Shown one piece after another: positions 41,077 through 49,779 of a stretch of 64,000 nt of DNA (positions are counted from its first letter, which is position 1; every line of letters begins with the position of its first letter). The stretch is from contig NZ_BBOM01000007.1 in NCBI RefSeq assembly GCF_000974485.1, forward strand, positions 620,001-684,000, in the 5' to 3' direction. The stretch is from Streptomyces sp. NBRC 109706 (GTDB lineage: Bacteria; Actinomycetota; Actinomycetes; Streptomycetales; Streptomycetaceae). The notes beneath the pieces are model-generated. The model was not told the DNA's origin and did no database searches. It worked only from the letters and a program-made list of their open reading frames with translations. A program made the translations under genes and the position numbers.

Positions 41077-41332
41077 CACTTGGGGGCGGCTCATGCTGCC
41101 TACAACGTCAGCAACCCGACTATCCTTCATCACGCCGGCCGCACTGACGAGATCGCCGCCCCAAGTGTGACAAAAGGCACGAACGATCTTCCCGCGACAC
41201 CCTCTTCCGCGACGCCCTTCCACTGGTCAGGGAGCCGGGGCACCGGCCGGCGGGCCCGGGGCAGCCGAAGCCCACCCGCCCGCGCCGGCAGCCGGCGCAT
41301 GGGAACGTCGGAAACACTGGAGGCCAGGACCC

Positions 41333-42040
41333 ATGCCCCACCACGACGCCACCGACCGCCGCCGGAACCGGCCGTCAGGACCGTTCGAGGCGGTGGTGTT
41401 CGACTTCGACGGACTGGTGATGGACACCGAGTCGACCATGGTCGAGGGCTGGCGCAGGGAGTGGGCCTTCCACGGCCTCAGCCTCGATCTCGACGCCGGA
41501 TTCTGGCCCGGCCACGGCGGCAATGTCACCGAGGACCGCCTAGACCAGCTCGCCGCCCAGGCCGGGCCGGACTTCGACCGGGCGGCCAGCCACGCCCGCT
41601 ACCGAGAACACCGCGAGGTCCTGCACCGGTCGCTGGGCCTCTGCCCCGGCATCCGCGACTGGCTCGCCGAGGCCCGCACCCTGGGCCTGCGCAACGCCAT
41701 CGCCAGCAGCTCCTGGTCGGGATGGGTGCGCCCGCATCTCGAACGGGTCAATGTCCTCGACCACTTCGACGTTCTGGCCACCGGCGAGGAGGTCGCCGCC
41801 CACAAACCGGACCCGGCCGTCTACCTCCTCGCCCTCGACCGCCTGGGCGTCCCCGCCTCCCGGGCGGTGGCCGTCGAGGACACCCCGCACGGCATCGACG
41901 CCGCCCACAGCGCCGGAATGGCCACCGTCGCCATCCCCAACCCCTTTGTCGACCACGCCGAGTTCGCCCTGGCCGACCTGGTGCTGCCCGGCGCCGGGGA
42001 CCGCCGCCTCGCGGAGGTCATCCGCCACCTCACCGGATAG
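41333..42040 (+). CDS. HAD-superfamily phosphatase (beta-phosphoglucomutase-like)
   Basis: A 235-residue HAD hydrolase with the D-x-D pair D24/D26 (VVFDFDGLVMDTE), a helical cap domain, the Ser motif NAIASSSWSGW, the Lys in AAHKPDP and the acidic motif VEDTPHGIDAA. The overall form is that of beta-phosphoglucomutase and sugar-phosphate phosphatases. ATG 41333 is the natural start, preceded by GGAGG. It is divergent from the ThuA/oxidoreductase pair and may dephosphorylate or isomerise a sugar phosphate in the same pathway (inference). A 24-bp tandem repeat begins 28 bp after its stop. Confidence 0.93.
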   Translation: MPHHDATDRRRNRPSGPFEAVVFDFDGLVMDTESTMVEGWRREWAFHGLSLDLDAGFWPGHGGNVTEDRLDQLAAQAGPDFDRAASHARYREHREVLHRSLGLCPGIRDWLAEARTLGLRNAIASSSWSGWVRPHLERVNVLDHFDVLATGEEVAAHKPDPAVYLLALDRLGVPASRAVAVEDTPHGIDAAHSAGMATVAIPNPFVDHAEFALADLVLPGAGDRRLAEVIRHLTG

Positions 42041-42068
42041 CCGCCGGGCGGGGCGCCGCCCCTCGGAA

Positions 42069-42164
42069 ACGACGGGGCGGCCGTTCCCCGAGACGGTCGG
42101 GCGGCCGTTCCCCGAGACGGTGGGGCGGCCGTTCCCAGAGACGGTGGGGTGACCGTTCTCAGAA
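42069..42164. repeat. 24-bp tandem repeat, four units
   Basis: Units at 42069-42092, 42093-42116, 42117-42140 and 42141-42164, consensus near ACGGTGGGGCGGCCGTTCCC plus CGAG. The first three are nearly identical and the fourth is diverged. The last unit overlaps the stop codon of the lipase gene (42159-42161). A 24-bp unit keeps reading frame, but no gene spans the array. Confidence 0.85.
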
Positions 42165-43028
42165 GAGGATGTGCCGGCAGTCGGTCGGTTCGGCGGTGGC
42201 CGGGTCCAGGGCGTTGACGACCTCGTGGAAGGCCATCCGGTCGGTGAGGCCGATGGTGACATGCTCGGAGACATTCAGCGGGCAGAGGTCCTGGAGCAGC
42301 ACGTTCCGCACGCCCGGCTCGTCGATGAACTGCGTCCGGTACGGGGTGACGACCTCGTCGTAGCGGGTGGCGATCACGGTGTACTCGACGCCGGGAACGG
42401 TGTAGCCGTCCGCGTTCAGCTCGGTGAGGAAGTCCGAGCCGGTCACCTGCTGGATCATCGCCGGGGAGAAGCCGTCGATGGCGTCGGCGAGCCCGGGGAA
42501 GGCGTCGAGCAGCGCGGTGAGCCCCAGCAGCGTGGTGCCGTTGGTGCTGGGCGCGATGGCGATCAGCGCGTTGACCTTGTCGGCGGCGCCCGGGTGGTTC
42601 TTCAGGTAGTGGCGGGGCATCATCCCGCCCTGGGAGTGGCCGACGATATCCACCTCGTCGGCGCCCGTGGCGGCCAGCACCTCGTCGACATGGGCGGCCA
42701 GCTGCGCGGAGGACTCCTCGATGGGCCCGAGGCCGTGGAAGACCGGCAGCCCCGGCAGCTGACCGAAGTCCGACGAGTAGACGCAGTAGCCGCGTTCGAC
42801 CAGGTAGGGGGCCAGGCCCAACCAGTTCAGCGTGCCGTTGGCGCCGGTGCCGTGCACCAGGACGACGGGACGCGGATGCTCGGAGACACAGTCGGTCTCG
42901 TTCCAACCCCCGCCCGCGGCGGAGGCGTTCGCCGTCCCGCCCGGCAGGGCGAGCAGCGGCAGGGCCAACAGGCCCGCCAGCAGGGCGAATCGGGGTTTGC
43001 CTGACGGTCCGAACTTCCCGAAGGGCAT
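42159..43028 (-). CDS. Secreted lipase/esterase (alpha/beta hydrolase)
   Basis: A 289-residue secreted hydrolase. An N-terminal signal peptide (KPRFALLAGLLALPLLALPG, then ANASA) precedes the mature protein. The oxyanion segment VVLVHGTGANG and nucleophile elbow GHSQGG (S132) are plain; Asp224 (TRYDE) and His256 (SEHVT) are likely partners. Four cysteines in the mature part could form two disulfides, as expected outside the cell. This resembles actinobacterial class 2 triacylglycerol lipases. ATG 43028 has GGAG eight bases upstream; a GTG five codons earlier is possible. The 3' end touches a 24-bp tandem repeat. Confidence 0.92.
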   Translation of the reverse strand: MPFGKFGPSGKPRFALLAGLLALPLLALPGGTANASAAGGGWNETDCVSEHPRPVVLVHGTGANGTLNWLGLAPYLVERGYCVYSSDFGQLPGLPVFHGLGPIEESSAQLAAHVDEVLAATGADEVDIVGHSQGGMMPRHYLKNHPGAADKVNALIAIAPSTNGTTLLGLTALLDAFPGLADAIDGFSPAMIQQVTGSDFLTELNADGYTVPGVEYTVIATRYDEVVTPYRTQFIDEPGVRNVLLQDLCPLNVSEHVTIGLTDRMAFHEVVNALDPATAEPTDCRHILF

Positions 43029-43196
43029 GGCGGCTCTCCTCACCCGGTGACCTTGGTGTGGCTCCCGTCACAGTGACGGGCCTCTGCCAAGTTACGGGCG
43101 GGTAACCCAACTCGCCCACACCGCCGACGGTGAAGAAACGTCCACACCTTCACCATTGATCCACCATGTCGCGGATCGCCGCGCCACCGCCCGGGG

Positions 43197-43754
43197 TTAC
43201 TCGCGCCGCCCCGCCCGCCGGGGCGCGTCGGCGGCGCCGCACGGGAACGCCGCAGGCAGGACCACCAGACAGAGTGCGACAAACAGGACCGCGAAGCTGC
43301 CGGCGAGCGCGGCCCGCAACCCCAGGAGGGCGAGAAGTCCACTGACCGCGGTGACGGCGGCGAGGGCGATCGTCCGGACGGCTATCAGCGCGCGCAGATA
43401 GCGCACGCTGTTGAAACGCCCGCCCAGGCGCGATATCGGAACGGAACCGAGCACCTGCGCCGTCGTCATGGCGAAGACCATCGCGGCGCCGGCCGAGGCC
43501 GTCCCGGTGATCGGGAGAGCCAGCAGGCCGAAGGCGCTCCCCGCGGCCGCCTGCGGAACCCCGAAGGTGCCGGCCCCGGCCTGCCACCGCATGACATTCA
43601 GCCGGGAGTTCGCCCCGCCCGTCTCCCGCGACGAGGAGGTCTCTCGCGTCGCAGCCACCAAGACCCTCCGTCTCCCACCGGCGCCCGGCACGGTGGTCGT
43701 CCCGCCCAACCGCCCGTGCGGGCCCGGAGCTCCGCGGGACCGGAGCGTCCTCAT
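43197..43754 (-). pseudogene. Truncated MFS-type transporter remnant
   Basis: An open frame of 185 residues. Its second half has four or five membrane helices arranged like the N-terminal half of an MFS transporter, with a short basic loop after the second helix (SRLGGRFNSVRYLRALIAVRT). It then stops in RRAGRRE. The N-terminal 55 residues are Arg/Gly-rich and do not look like a transporter start. Full MFS proteins have about 12 helices and 400 residues, and no continuation is visible before the lipase gene at 43028. It is divergent from the ABC transporter gene and shares its operator region. A short intact membrane protein is a weaker alternative. Confidence 0.5.
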
Positions 43755-43807
43755 GCGCCGGCGACGCGGACACAGAACCCCCGGGCGGGGTAGGGTCGTG
43801 GGCGGCC

Positions 43808-43819
43808 GAAAGCGCTTTC
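43808..43819. promoter_or_regulatory. Perfect LacI-type palindrome upstream of the ABC transporter
   Basis: GAAAGCGCTTTC, a perfect 12-bp palindrome with a central CG, lies 19 bp before the GTG start of the ABC transporter gene and overlaps the expected 5' leader. Palindromes of this form are typical operators of LacI/GalR regulators. The LacI gene at 51301 in this window is one candidate; its own promoter does not contain the same sequence. Confidence 0.7.
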
Positions 43820-43838
43820 TATCTGGAGGCAATCTACC

Positions 43839-45608
43839 GTGGCCTCGCCGGTAGCCCCGCTCGAACATCGATACCGGGGAGAACACCCGGTCCGTACTCT
43901 TCTCTGGCTCCTCCACCCCGACCGCTGGAAGATCGCCCTCGCCTGCGTGGTCTTCACGATCAAGCACAGCCCACTGTGGCTCCTGCCGCTCACCACCGCC
44001 GCCATCGTCGACACCGTCGTGGACCACCGACCGGTCAGCAACCTCTGGTCCAGCGCGGGTGTGGTGCTGGCGATCCTGCTTGTCAACTTTCCTCTCCATC
44101 TGCTGTGGGTACGGCTGATGTTCGGCAGCGTGCGACGCATGGGCACGGCGCTGCGCTCCGCGCTCTGCACCCGGATGCAGCAGCTCTCCATCGGCTACCA
44201 CAACCGGGTCAGCGCCGGCGTCCTCCAGGCGAAGGTGGTGCGCGATGTCGAGACCGTCGAGCAGATGGTCCAGCAGACCTCGGAGTCGGGCCTGGGCGCC
44301 GGCACCGTGCTGATCGGCGGCCTGGTCATCATCGGCCTACGGGCACCGGAGTTCCTGCCGATCTTCCTGGTGGTGGTGCCGTGCGCGGCCCTGCTGGTGA
44401 TGCGGATGCGGCTGCGCCTTCGCACCCGCAACGAACACTTCCGCCGTGATGTCGAACAACTCTCCTCCCGGGTCTCGGAGATGACCCGACTGATCTCGGT
44501 CACCCGCGCCCATGGCCTGGAGGACAACGCGCTGCGTCGGATGAACGGCACCCTGCAGCGGGTGCTGGACTCGGCGCTGCGCCTCGACCTGCTCAACGGC
44601 CGGGTGGCCTCGGCTTCCTGGGTGCTCCTCAACACCCTGGGCCTGTCGTTCCTCACCGGCGCCGCGCTGGTCGCCTACTACGAGGTGTGGGACGTCACGG
44701 CCGGCGATGTGGTGATGCTCAGCGCCTTTCTCACCACCCTGACCAACTCGACCACCACCCTGCTCGCCCTGGTCCCCGTGATCACCAAGGGCCTTGAATC
44801 GGTGCGCTCAGCGGGCGAGGTGCTTCAGGCTCCCGCTCTGGAGGAGAACGAGGGCAAGGCCGAAGTCACCGAGGTGCGGGGCGCGTTCACCTTCGACGAG
44901 GTGTCCTTCGGCTACGAGGGGGACGACGAGCGGCCCGCCGTGCGTCGGATGAGTCTGGCCGTCGCGCCGGGCGAGACGATCGCGTTGGTCGGTGCTTCGG
45001 GCGCGGGCAAGTCGACCGTGCTGAACCTCCTTATCGGCTTTGTCAGGCCCACTCGGGGGCGGCTGTTGTTGGACGGGGTCGACATGAGCGGGCTCGATCT
45101 GCGGACCTACCGCAGCTTTGTCTCCGTCGTCCCCCAGGAGTCGATCCTCTTCGAGGGCACCGTTCGGGAGAACGTCGCCTATGGCATGGACCACGCGGAC
45201 GAGACGACCGTCCGGGATGCCCTGACCGCGGCCAACGCGCTGGAGTTCGTCGAGCGGCTGCCCGGCGGACTCGACGCGGTGGTCGGCGAGCACGGCGCGC
45301 GGCTCTCCGGCGGTCAGCGCCAACGGCTCGCCATCGCACGCGCGTTGATCCGCGATCCCAGGGTGCTGATCCTCGACGAGGCGACCTCCGCGCTGGACAC
45401 CCGTTCCGAGGCCCTGGTGCAGCAGGCCCTGGCACGGCTGGTGCGCGGCCGGACCACGTTTGTGGTGGCGCACCGGCTGTCGACGATCAGAGGAGCGGAC
45501 CGGATCGTGGTGATGGACCAAGGAGAGATCGTGGAGACCGGAACCCACGACGAACTCCTCGCCCGTGGGGGTGCGTACGCGGCCCTCCAGTCCGGCCAAC
45601 TCAGCTGA
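43839..45608 (+). CDS. ABC transporter, fused membrane and ATPase domains (exporter type)
   Basis: A 589-residue half-transporter: an N-terminal six-helix membrane domain (residues about 30-320) and a C-terminal ATPase with Walker A (LVGASGAGKST), Q loop (VVPQESILFEGT), signature LSGGQRQRLAIARAL, Walker B (VLILDEATSALD) and the switch His (VVAHRLST). It should work as a homodimer or with a partner outside the window; no second half is adjacent. The GTG start at 43839 follows TGGAGG. A LacI-type palindrome lies just upstream, which suggests sugar-linked control rather than antibiotic control. The gene ends before a very strong hairpin. Confidence 0.94.
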   Translation: MASPVAPLEHRYRGEHPVRTLLWLLHPDRWKIALACVVFTIKHSPLWLLPLTTAAIVDTVVDHRPVSNLWSSAGVVLAILLVNFPLHLLWVRLMFGSVRRMGTALRSALCTRMQQLSIGYHNRVSAGVLQAKVVRDVETVEQMVQQTSESGLGAGTVLIGGLVIIGLRAPEFLPIFLVVVPCAALLVMRMRLRLRTRNEHFRRDVEQLSSRVSEMTRLISVTRAHGLEDNALRRMNGTLQRVLDSALRLDLLNGRVASASWVLLNTLGLSFLTGAALVAYYEVWDVTAGDVVMLSAFLTTLTNSTTTLLALVPVITKGLESVRSAGEVLQAPALEENEGKAEVTEVRGAFTFDEVSFGYEGDDERPAVRRMSLAVAPGETIALVGASGAGKSTVLNLLIGFVRPTRGRLLLDGVDMSGLDLRTYRSFVSVVPQESILFEGTVRENVAYGMDHADETTVRDALTAANALEFVERLPGGLDAVVGEHGARLSGGQRQRLAIARALIRDPRVLILDEATSALDTRSEALVQQALARLVRGRTTFVVAHRLSTIRGADRIVVMDQGEIVETGTHDELLARGGAYAALQSGQLS

Positions 45609-45797
45609 ACACCCCCACACCTCCCACGTCACCGGGACACCACCCCCGAAGCACGCTGGGCATCAACTCCGGGCATCCATCACCTCCCTACCTTCAGGAC
45701 CACGCCGTCCGGGAGTCCCCGGAGGCGGCCAGCGCCGGCATCAGCATTCAACTCCCCACCCTGTGAACCTGATGTAAACGAACCGCGATGACCACGA

Positions 45798-45839
45798 ACC
45801 GTGCCCCCGGACCTGGAGAACCAGATCCGGGGGCACGGT
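45798..45839. terminator. Strong bidirectional terminator hairpin
   Basis: 14-bp perfect arms (ACCGTGCCCCCGGA and its complement) enclose a second 4-bp stem, CTGG/CCAG, capped by AGAA. It lies between the convergent ABC transporter and GH2 genes and can serve both. The remainder of 45609-45886 shows no gene. Confidence 0.85.
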
Positions 45840-45886
45840 CGGCATGGGCGACCTCGGCGAGCCGGGCCGACCCGGGCAGGGGACCG

Positions 45887-47710
45887 TCAGTGCTCGCCGT
45901 TCTCGATGGCGGCCGGGCGCAGCTGTGCCGCGCGGACACGGTCGACGTCCAGCTTGACCGAGCGGTCGAAGCGGTAGACGCCGTTCTGCTCCTGGAAGAC
46001 GTCCGTCAGCTGGGTGTAGCAGTAGCCGAACATGTCCGGATCCTCCAGCAGCACGCCGGTGAGCCCGGCGAACCGCTGCTGGAACTCCTCCTCGTCGCGC
46101 GGCCGGTCGCCATAGCCCCAGGACTCGGCGCGGTCGTCGCCGCGCGCCTCGGCGGCGGTCTCCGGGCACCACCAGATGCCGCCGAACTCGCTGACGAAGT
46201 AGGGCTGTCCGTTGTAGGGCACCGACCACGGCTTGCCGTCGTCATAGGCGTTGACATAGGGCTCGTTCCGGCTGAGCCCGCCGACCTGCTTGGCGAACGC
46301 CTCCGGGTTCTGCTCGTAGGTGTGGGAGTCGTAGACATCGGTCTCCGGGACGCGGTGCGCGTACCCGGAGGTGTCCAGCACCGGCCGGCTGGTGTCCATC
46401 GCCTTGGTCGCGAGGAACATGCCCCGGGTGATCACGTCGAGTTGGGTGATGCGGTCGCTGAGGCCCTGGTAGGTCTCGTTGAGCGGGCACCAGCCGATGA
46501 TCGACGGGTGGGAGTAGTCCCGCTCGACGGCCTCCAGCCACTGCGCGACATAGGAGGCGTCGGGCTGCTGGTTGTCGTCGCTGCGACCGCCGACATTGCA
46601 GCCCCAGTCGCCGAACTCGCCCCAGACCAGGTAGCCCAGGCGGTCCGCGTGGTAGAGGAAGCGCTCCTCGAAGACCTTCTGGTGCAGCCGGGCGCCGTTG
46701 AAGCCGGCCTCAAGGGAGAGTTCGATATCGCGCAGCAGGGCCTCGTCGCTGGGCGCGGTCATCAGTCCGTCGGGGTACCAGCCCTGGTCGAGGACGAGGC
46801 GCTGGAAGACCTTCTCACCGTTGATGGTGATGGCCTTGCCGTCGATGCCGACGGAGCGCAGGCCGGCATAGCTCTCCGCGCTGTCCAGCACGGTGCCGTC
46901 CGCGTCGCGGAGTTCGAGGCGCAGATCGTAGAGGTGCGGGTCGCCGGTGCTCCACACCCGGCGGCGGTCGGCCGGGACGGGGAGGTGGAGGCGGGGCGCG
47001 AGATCGAGGTCGGCGCGGGCCTCGGCGGTGGCCACCTCGCCGTCGGCGTCGCTGAGCACGGCGCGGACGGTGTGCCCGGGGCGGTTGCCGGAGAGGGGCA
47101 GTTCCAGATGGAACGCCGAACCGGCCAGGTCGGGGGTGATCCTGGGCCGCTTGAGATGGTCCTGGGCGACCGGCTCCAGCCAGACGGTCTGCCAGATGCC
47201 GGTGGTCCTGGTGTAGTGGCAGTCGGTGTTGGCGTAGCGGACGGCCTGCTTGCCGCGCGCCTGCGGGCCCGACTTGGGGTCGCGGGCGCGGACCACGATG
47301 GTGATCACCTCGCCGGCCCGGGCGACGTCGCCCAGATCGGCGGTGAAGGGGGTGAATCCGCCACGGTGGCGGACGACCTGGGCGCCGTTGACCCAGACGG
47401 TGGTGTCGTAGTCGACGGCCTGGAAGTGCAGCAGCACCCTGCGGCCCGCCCAGTCGGCGGGGACGGTCGCGGTGCGGCGGTACCAGACCGCCTCAAGGAA
47501 GTCGGTCTCGCCGATACCGGAAAGCTCCGACTCCGGGCAGAAGGGAACAATGATCTCGCCGTTGAGGTCACGGTCCAGCAGTCCGCGATCGATTCCGCTG
47601 TCGCCACGGTCGAACTCGAACTGCCAGGTGCCATTGAGGTTGAGCCAGTCGCCACGGACGAACTGCGGCCGCGGGTATTCGGGCCGCGGAATGGCGGAGG
47701 GGGAAGGCAC
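45887..47710 (-). CDS. Glycoside hydrolase family 2 enzyme (cytoplasmic)
   Basis: A 607-residue retaining glycosidase of family GH2, the family of beta-galactosidases, beta-mannosidases and beta-glucuronidases. The order is sugar-binding jelly roll (about 20-180), Ig-like domain (190-290) and TIM barrel (295-end). The acid/base pair N411-E412 (GWCPLNETYQG) and nucleophile E508 (YFVSEFGGIWW) are visible. There is no signal peptide, so it should cleave imported oligosaccharides. The GTG at 47710 has GGAG in front and begins near the family's usual N terminus; an in-frame ATG at 47755 would add 15 residues. It is the last gene of the importer operon. The sugar cannot be fixed by eye; mannosides or galactosides are the better guesses because a GH26 gene is nearby. 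Confidence 0.93.
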   Translation of the reverse strand: MPSPSAIPRPEYPRPQFVRGDWLNLNGTWQFEFDRGDSGIDRGLLDRDLNGEIIVPFCPESELSGIGETDFLEAVWYRRTATVPADWAGRRVLLHFQAVDYDTTVWVNGAQVVRHRGGFTPFTADLGDVARAGEVITIVVRARDPKSGPQARGKQAVRYANTDCHYTRTTGIWQTVWLEPVAQDHLKRPRITPDLAGSAFHLELPLSGNRPGHTVRAVLSDADGEVATAEARADLDLAPRLHLPVPADRRRVWSTGDPHLYDLRLELRDADGTVLDSAESYAGLRSVGIDGKAITINGEKVFQRLVLDQGWYPDGLMTAPSDEALLRDIELSLEAGFNGARLHQKVFEERFLYHADRLGYLVWGEFGDWGCNVGGRSDDNQQPDASYVAQWLEAVERDYSHPSIIGWCPLNETYQGLSDRITQLDVITRGMFLATKAMDTSRPVLDTSGYAHRVPETDVYDSHTYEQNPEAFAKQVGGLSRNEPYVNAYDDGKPWSVPYNGQPYFVSEFGGIWWCPETAAEARGDDRAESWGYGDRPRDEEEFQQRFAGLTGVLLEDPDMFGYCYTQLTDVFQEQNGVYRFDRSVKLDVDRVRAAQLRPAAIENGEH

Positions 47711-47737
47711 AGAGACTCCAGTGAGATGGGTTGTTTC

Positions 47738-47757
47738 CGATGCGAGGTTCCGCATCG
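47738..47757. promoter_or_regulatory. Inverted repeat upstream of the GH2 gene
   Basis: CGATGCG and CGCATCG arms with a 6-bp spacer lie 28 bp before the chosen GH2 start, in the 156-bp gap after the permease gene. It may be an internal operator or an RNA hairpin that sets relative expression inside the operon. Confidence 0.45.
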
Positions 47758-47866
47758 AACGAGAAAAGCTCGTGATGAGGGCGGTGGTAGGCGCGGCGGT
47801 CGGGAGGCGGAACGGGGACGGTGGCGGTCGCCGGCGCCGCCACCGTCCCGCTCCACGGCTCGCGGA

Positions 47867-48793
47867 TCAGGTGCCGCCCAGGCCCGTGGTGGCCACGGAC
47901 TTGACGATGCGGCGCTGGAAGAAGAGGAAGACGACGATCAGCGGTGCGGCGGCGAGCAGGGCCGCGGCCATGCTCTGGGCGTAGACCACGCCGTAGGCGT
48001 CCTTGACGGTGGCGAGGCCGACCGGGAGCGTCATCAGGTTGGGGTCGTTGGTGACGATGAAGGGCCACATGAAGTTGTTCCACGCGCCGATGAAGACGAA
48101 CACCGAGACGGCGGCGACGATCGGGCGGGACAGCGGCAGCACGATCGACCAGAAGACCCGGAGGTCGGACGCGCCGTCGATGCGGGCCGCCTCCTCCAAC
48201 TCCCGTGGGATGCCGTCGAAGAAGCGCTTCAGGATGAACACCATCATCGGCGCCACCACCTGCGGGAGGATCACCGCCCAGTAGGTGTCCACCAGGTTGA
48301 AGGCGAGCATCTCCTGGAACAGCGGCACGATCAGCAGCTGCGGCGGGACCATGATCGACGCGACCGTGACGCCCAGCAGCAGCTTGCGGCCCTTGAAGGT
48401 GCCACGGGAGAGGCCGTAGGCGGCCAGGGTCGAGATCACAATGGTGATCAGGGTGACCAGAACGGCAATCAGAATGCTGTTGAACGCCCAGATCGGAACG
48501 TTCCCGCGATCGAGAATGGTGCGGTAGGGCTCAAGAGTCAGCGCACCCTTGATCGGGTTGAACCCGGGTGTGGCGACATCCTGTTCGCTCTGGAACGAGG
48601 TGGCGATCGCCCAGACAAAGGGCAGCAGCCAGATGACGGCGAAGACCACCAGACCGCAGCCGGCCAGGATCCTGGGCAGTCGACCGTGGCCCAGCAGCAG
48701 CGGGGAGCTGTCGTCGTCCGCCTTGCGGCGGGGGCGACGGCCCAGCGGGCCTCCGGCGGGGTGGAGACGGGGACGCGTCGTCGTCGCGGACAC
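47867..48793 (-). CDS. Carbohydrate ABC importer permease (MalG type)
   Basis: A 308-residue inner-membrane permease with six predicted helices after a hydrophilic N terminus of about 40 residues. The cytoplasmic EAA loop that contacts the ATPase is clear (LEEAARIDGASDLRVFWSIV). This is the MalG/CUT1 family. The GTG at 48793 has GGAGGG upstream and begins 2 bp after the previous permease stop. No ATPase gene is present in the operon; in streptomycetes a shared MsiK-type ATPase elsewhere usually drives such importers. Confidence 0.95.
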   Translation of the reverse strand: MSATTTRPRLHPAGGPLGRRPRRKADDDSSPLLLGHGRLPRILAGCGLVVFAVIWLLPFVWAIATSFQSEQDVATPGFNPIKGALTLEPYRTILDRGNVPIWAFNSILIAVLVTLITIVISTLAAYGLSRGTFKGRKLLLGVTVASIMVPPQLLIVPLFQEMLAFNLVDTYWAVILPQVVAPMMVFILKRFFDGIPRELEEAARIDGASDLRVFWSIVLPLSRPIVAAVSVFVFIGAWNNFMWPFIVTNDPNLMTLPVGLATVKDAYGVVYAQSMAAALLAAAPLIVVFLFFQRRIVKSVATTGLGGT

Positions 48794-48795
48794 GG

Positions 48796-49758
48796 TCAGC
48801 CCTCCTGACGCGGGAAGATCCGCAGCTGGGCGATGGAGATGATGATGATCAGGGCGAAGAACAGGTACGAGACGGCGGAGGCATAGCCCAGCCGGTAGCC
48901 GGTGAAGCCGACGTCGTAGATGTATTCGAGGATCGGCCGGGTGGAGTTGTTGGGACCACCCTTGGTGAGGATGTAGATCTGGTCGAACACCTTGAGCGAG
49001 GCGAGGATCTGCAGCATCGCCACCAGCCCGTGGGTGCGGTTGAGCTGCGGCAGGGTGATCGAGAAGAGCCGCCGCCAGGCGCCGGCCCCGTCCAGTGCCG
49101 CAGCCTCATACAACTGGTCGGGAAGCGACTGAAGAGCGGCCAGATAGAGAAGGAAGTTAAAGCCGACCGTCCACCAGACGGTCAGAGCCGCAATGGACCA
49201 CATGGCGAACTGCTCGTCGGAGAGCCAGCCGATGGGCTCGAACCCCAGCTTCTCCAGCGCCTGGTTGGCCATCCCCAGGTCCGGCTGGTAGAGCCACTGC
49301 CAGATGATGGTGACCACGCTGACCGGCAGCAGATAGGGCGCGAAGAACGCCAGCCGCCAGATCCACTGGCCGGCGAGCCCGGTGTGCACCAGCAGCGCCA
49401 TGCCGAGCGCCACGACCACCAGCGGGATCACCGTGATCACGGTGAAGAAGAGGGTGTTGCCGAGGCTGCTCCACACATCGGGATCGCCGAATGCCTCGGC
49501 GAAGTTGTCAAAACCGACAAAGTCCGTGCCGCTGAGCGTCAACGACTCATCGGTGAAGCTCATCCACAGGCCCTGAATGATCGGCCAGATCATAAAGAGC
49601 GCGAAGGCCACAGCAAAGGGGAGGACGAACAACCAGCCGGTCTGACGGCGCCGGCCGCGTTGATCACGTGGGTCGCGTGGCTCTCGGTTCGCCGGCGGGG
49701 CCGTGCCGGCCTTCGCGCTGTCGTCGGTCGCGTTGGATCGCGATGCGGTGGTGCTCAC
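48796..49758 (-). CDS. Carbohydrate ABC importer permease (MalF type)
   Basis: A 320-residue permease partner with six helices and an EAA loop (YEAAALDGAGAWRRLFSITL). The start of the first helix is preceded by a basic segment (RDQRGRRRQTGWLFVLPFAV). It belongs to the CUT1 family and should pair with the MalG-type protein that follows. It lies 21 bp after the binding-protein gene, and the three genes form one operon read toward the GH2 gene. Confidence 0.95.
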   Translation of the reverse strand: MSTTASRSNATDDSAKAGTAPPANREPRDPRDQRGRRRQTGWLFVLPFAVAFALFMIWPIIQGLWMSFTDESLTLSGTDFVGFDNFAEAFGDPDVWSSLGNTLFFTVITVIPLVVVALGMALLVHTGLAGQWIWRLAFFAPYLLPVSVVTIIWQWLYQPDLGMANQALEKLGFEPIGWLSDEQFAMWSIAALTVWWTVGFNFLLYLAALQSLPDQLYEAAALDGAGAWRRLFSITLPQLNRTHGLVAMLQILASLKVFDQIYILTKGGPNNSTRPILEYIYDVGFTGYRLGYASAVSYLFFALIIIISIAQLRIFPRQEG

Positions 49759-49779
49759 GTCACAGGCTCCTTGTCTCCG

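Noticed and set aside
42069-42164. Possible CRISPR array from the regular 24-bp repeats
   Set aside because: Units are directly adjacent with no unique spacers, and no cas gene is in the window.
43755-44201. Upstream extension of the truncated MFS frame to 44201
   Set aside because: This part is antisense to the ABC transporter gene and crosses the operator and its start region. It has no membrane helices.
45788-48808. Plus-strand frame opposite the GH2 and permease genes
   Set aside because: Composition is low-complexity and no motif is present; the minus strand holds complete GH2 and permease features.
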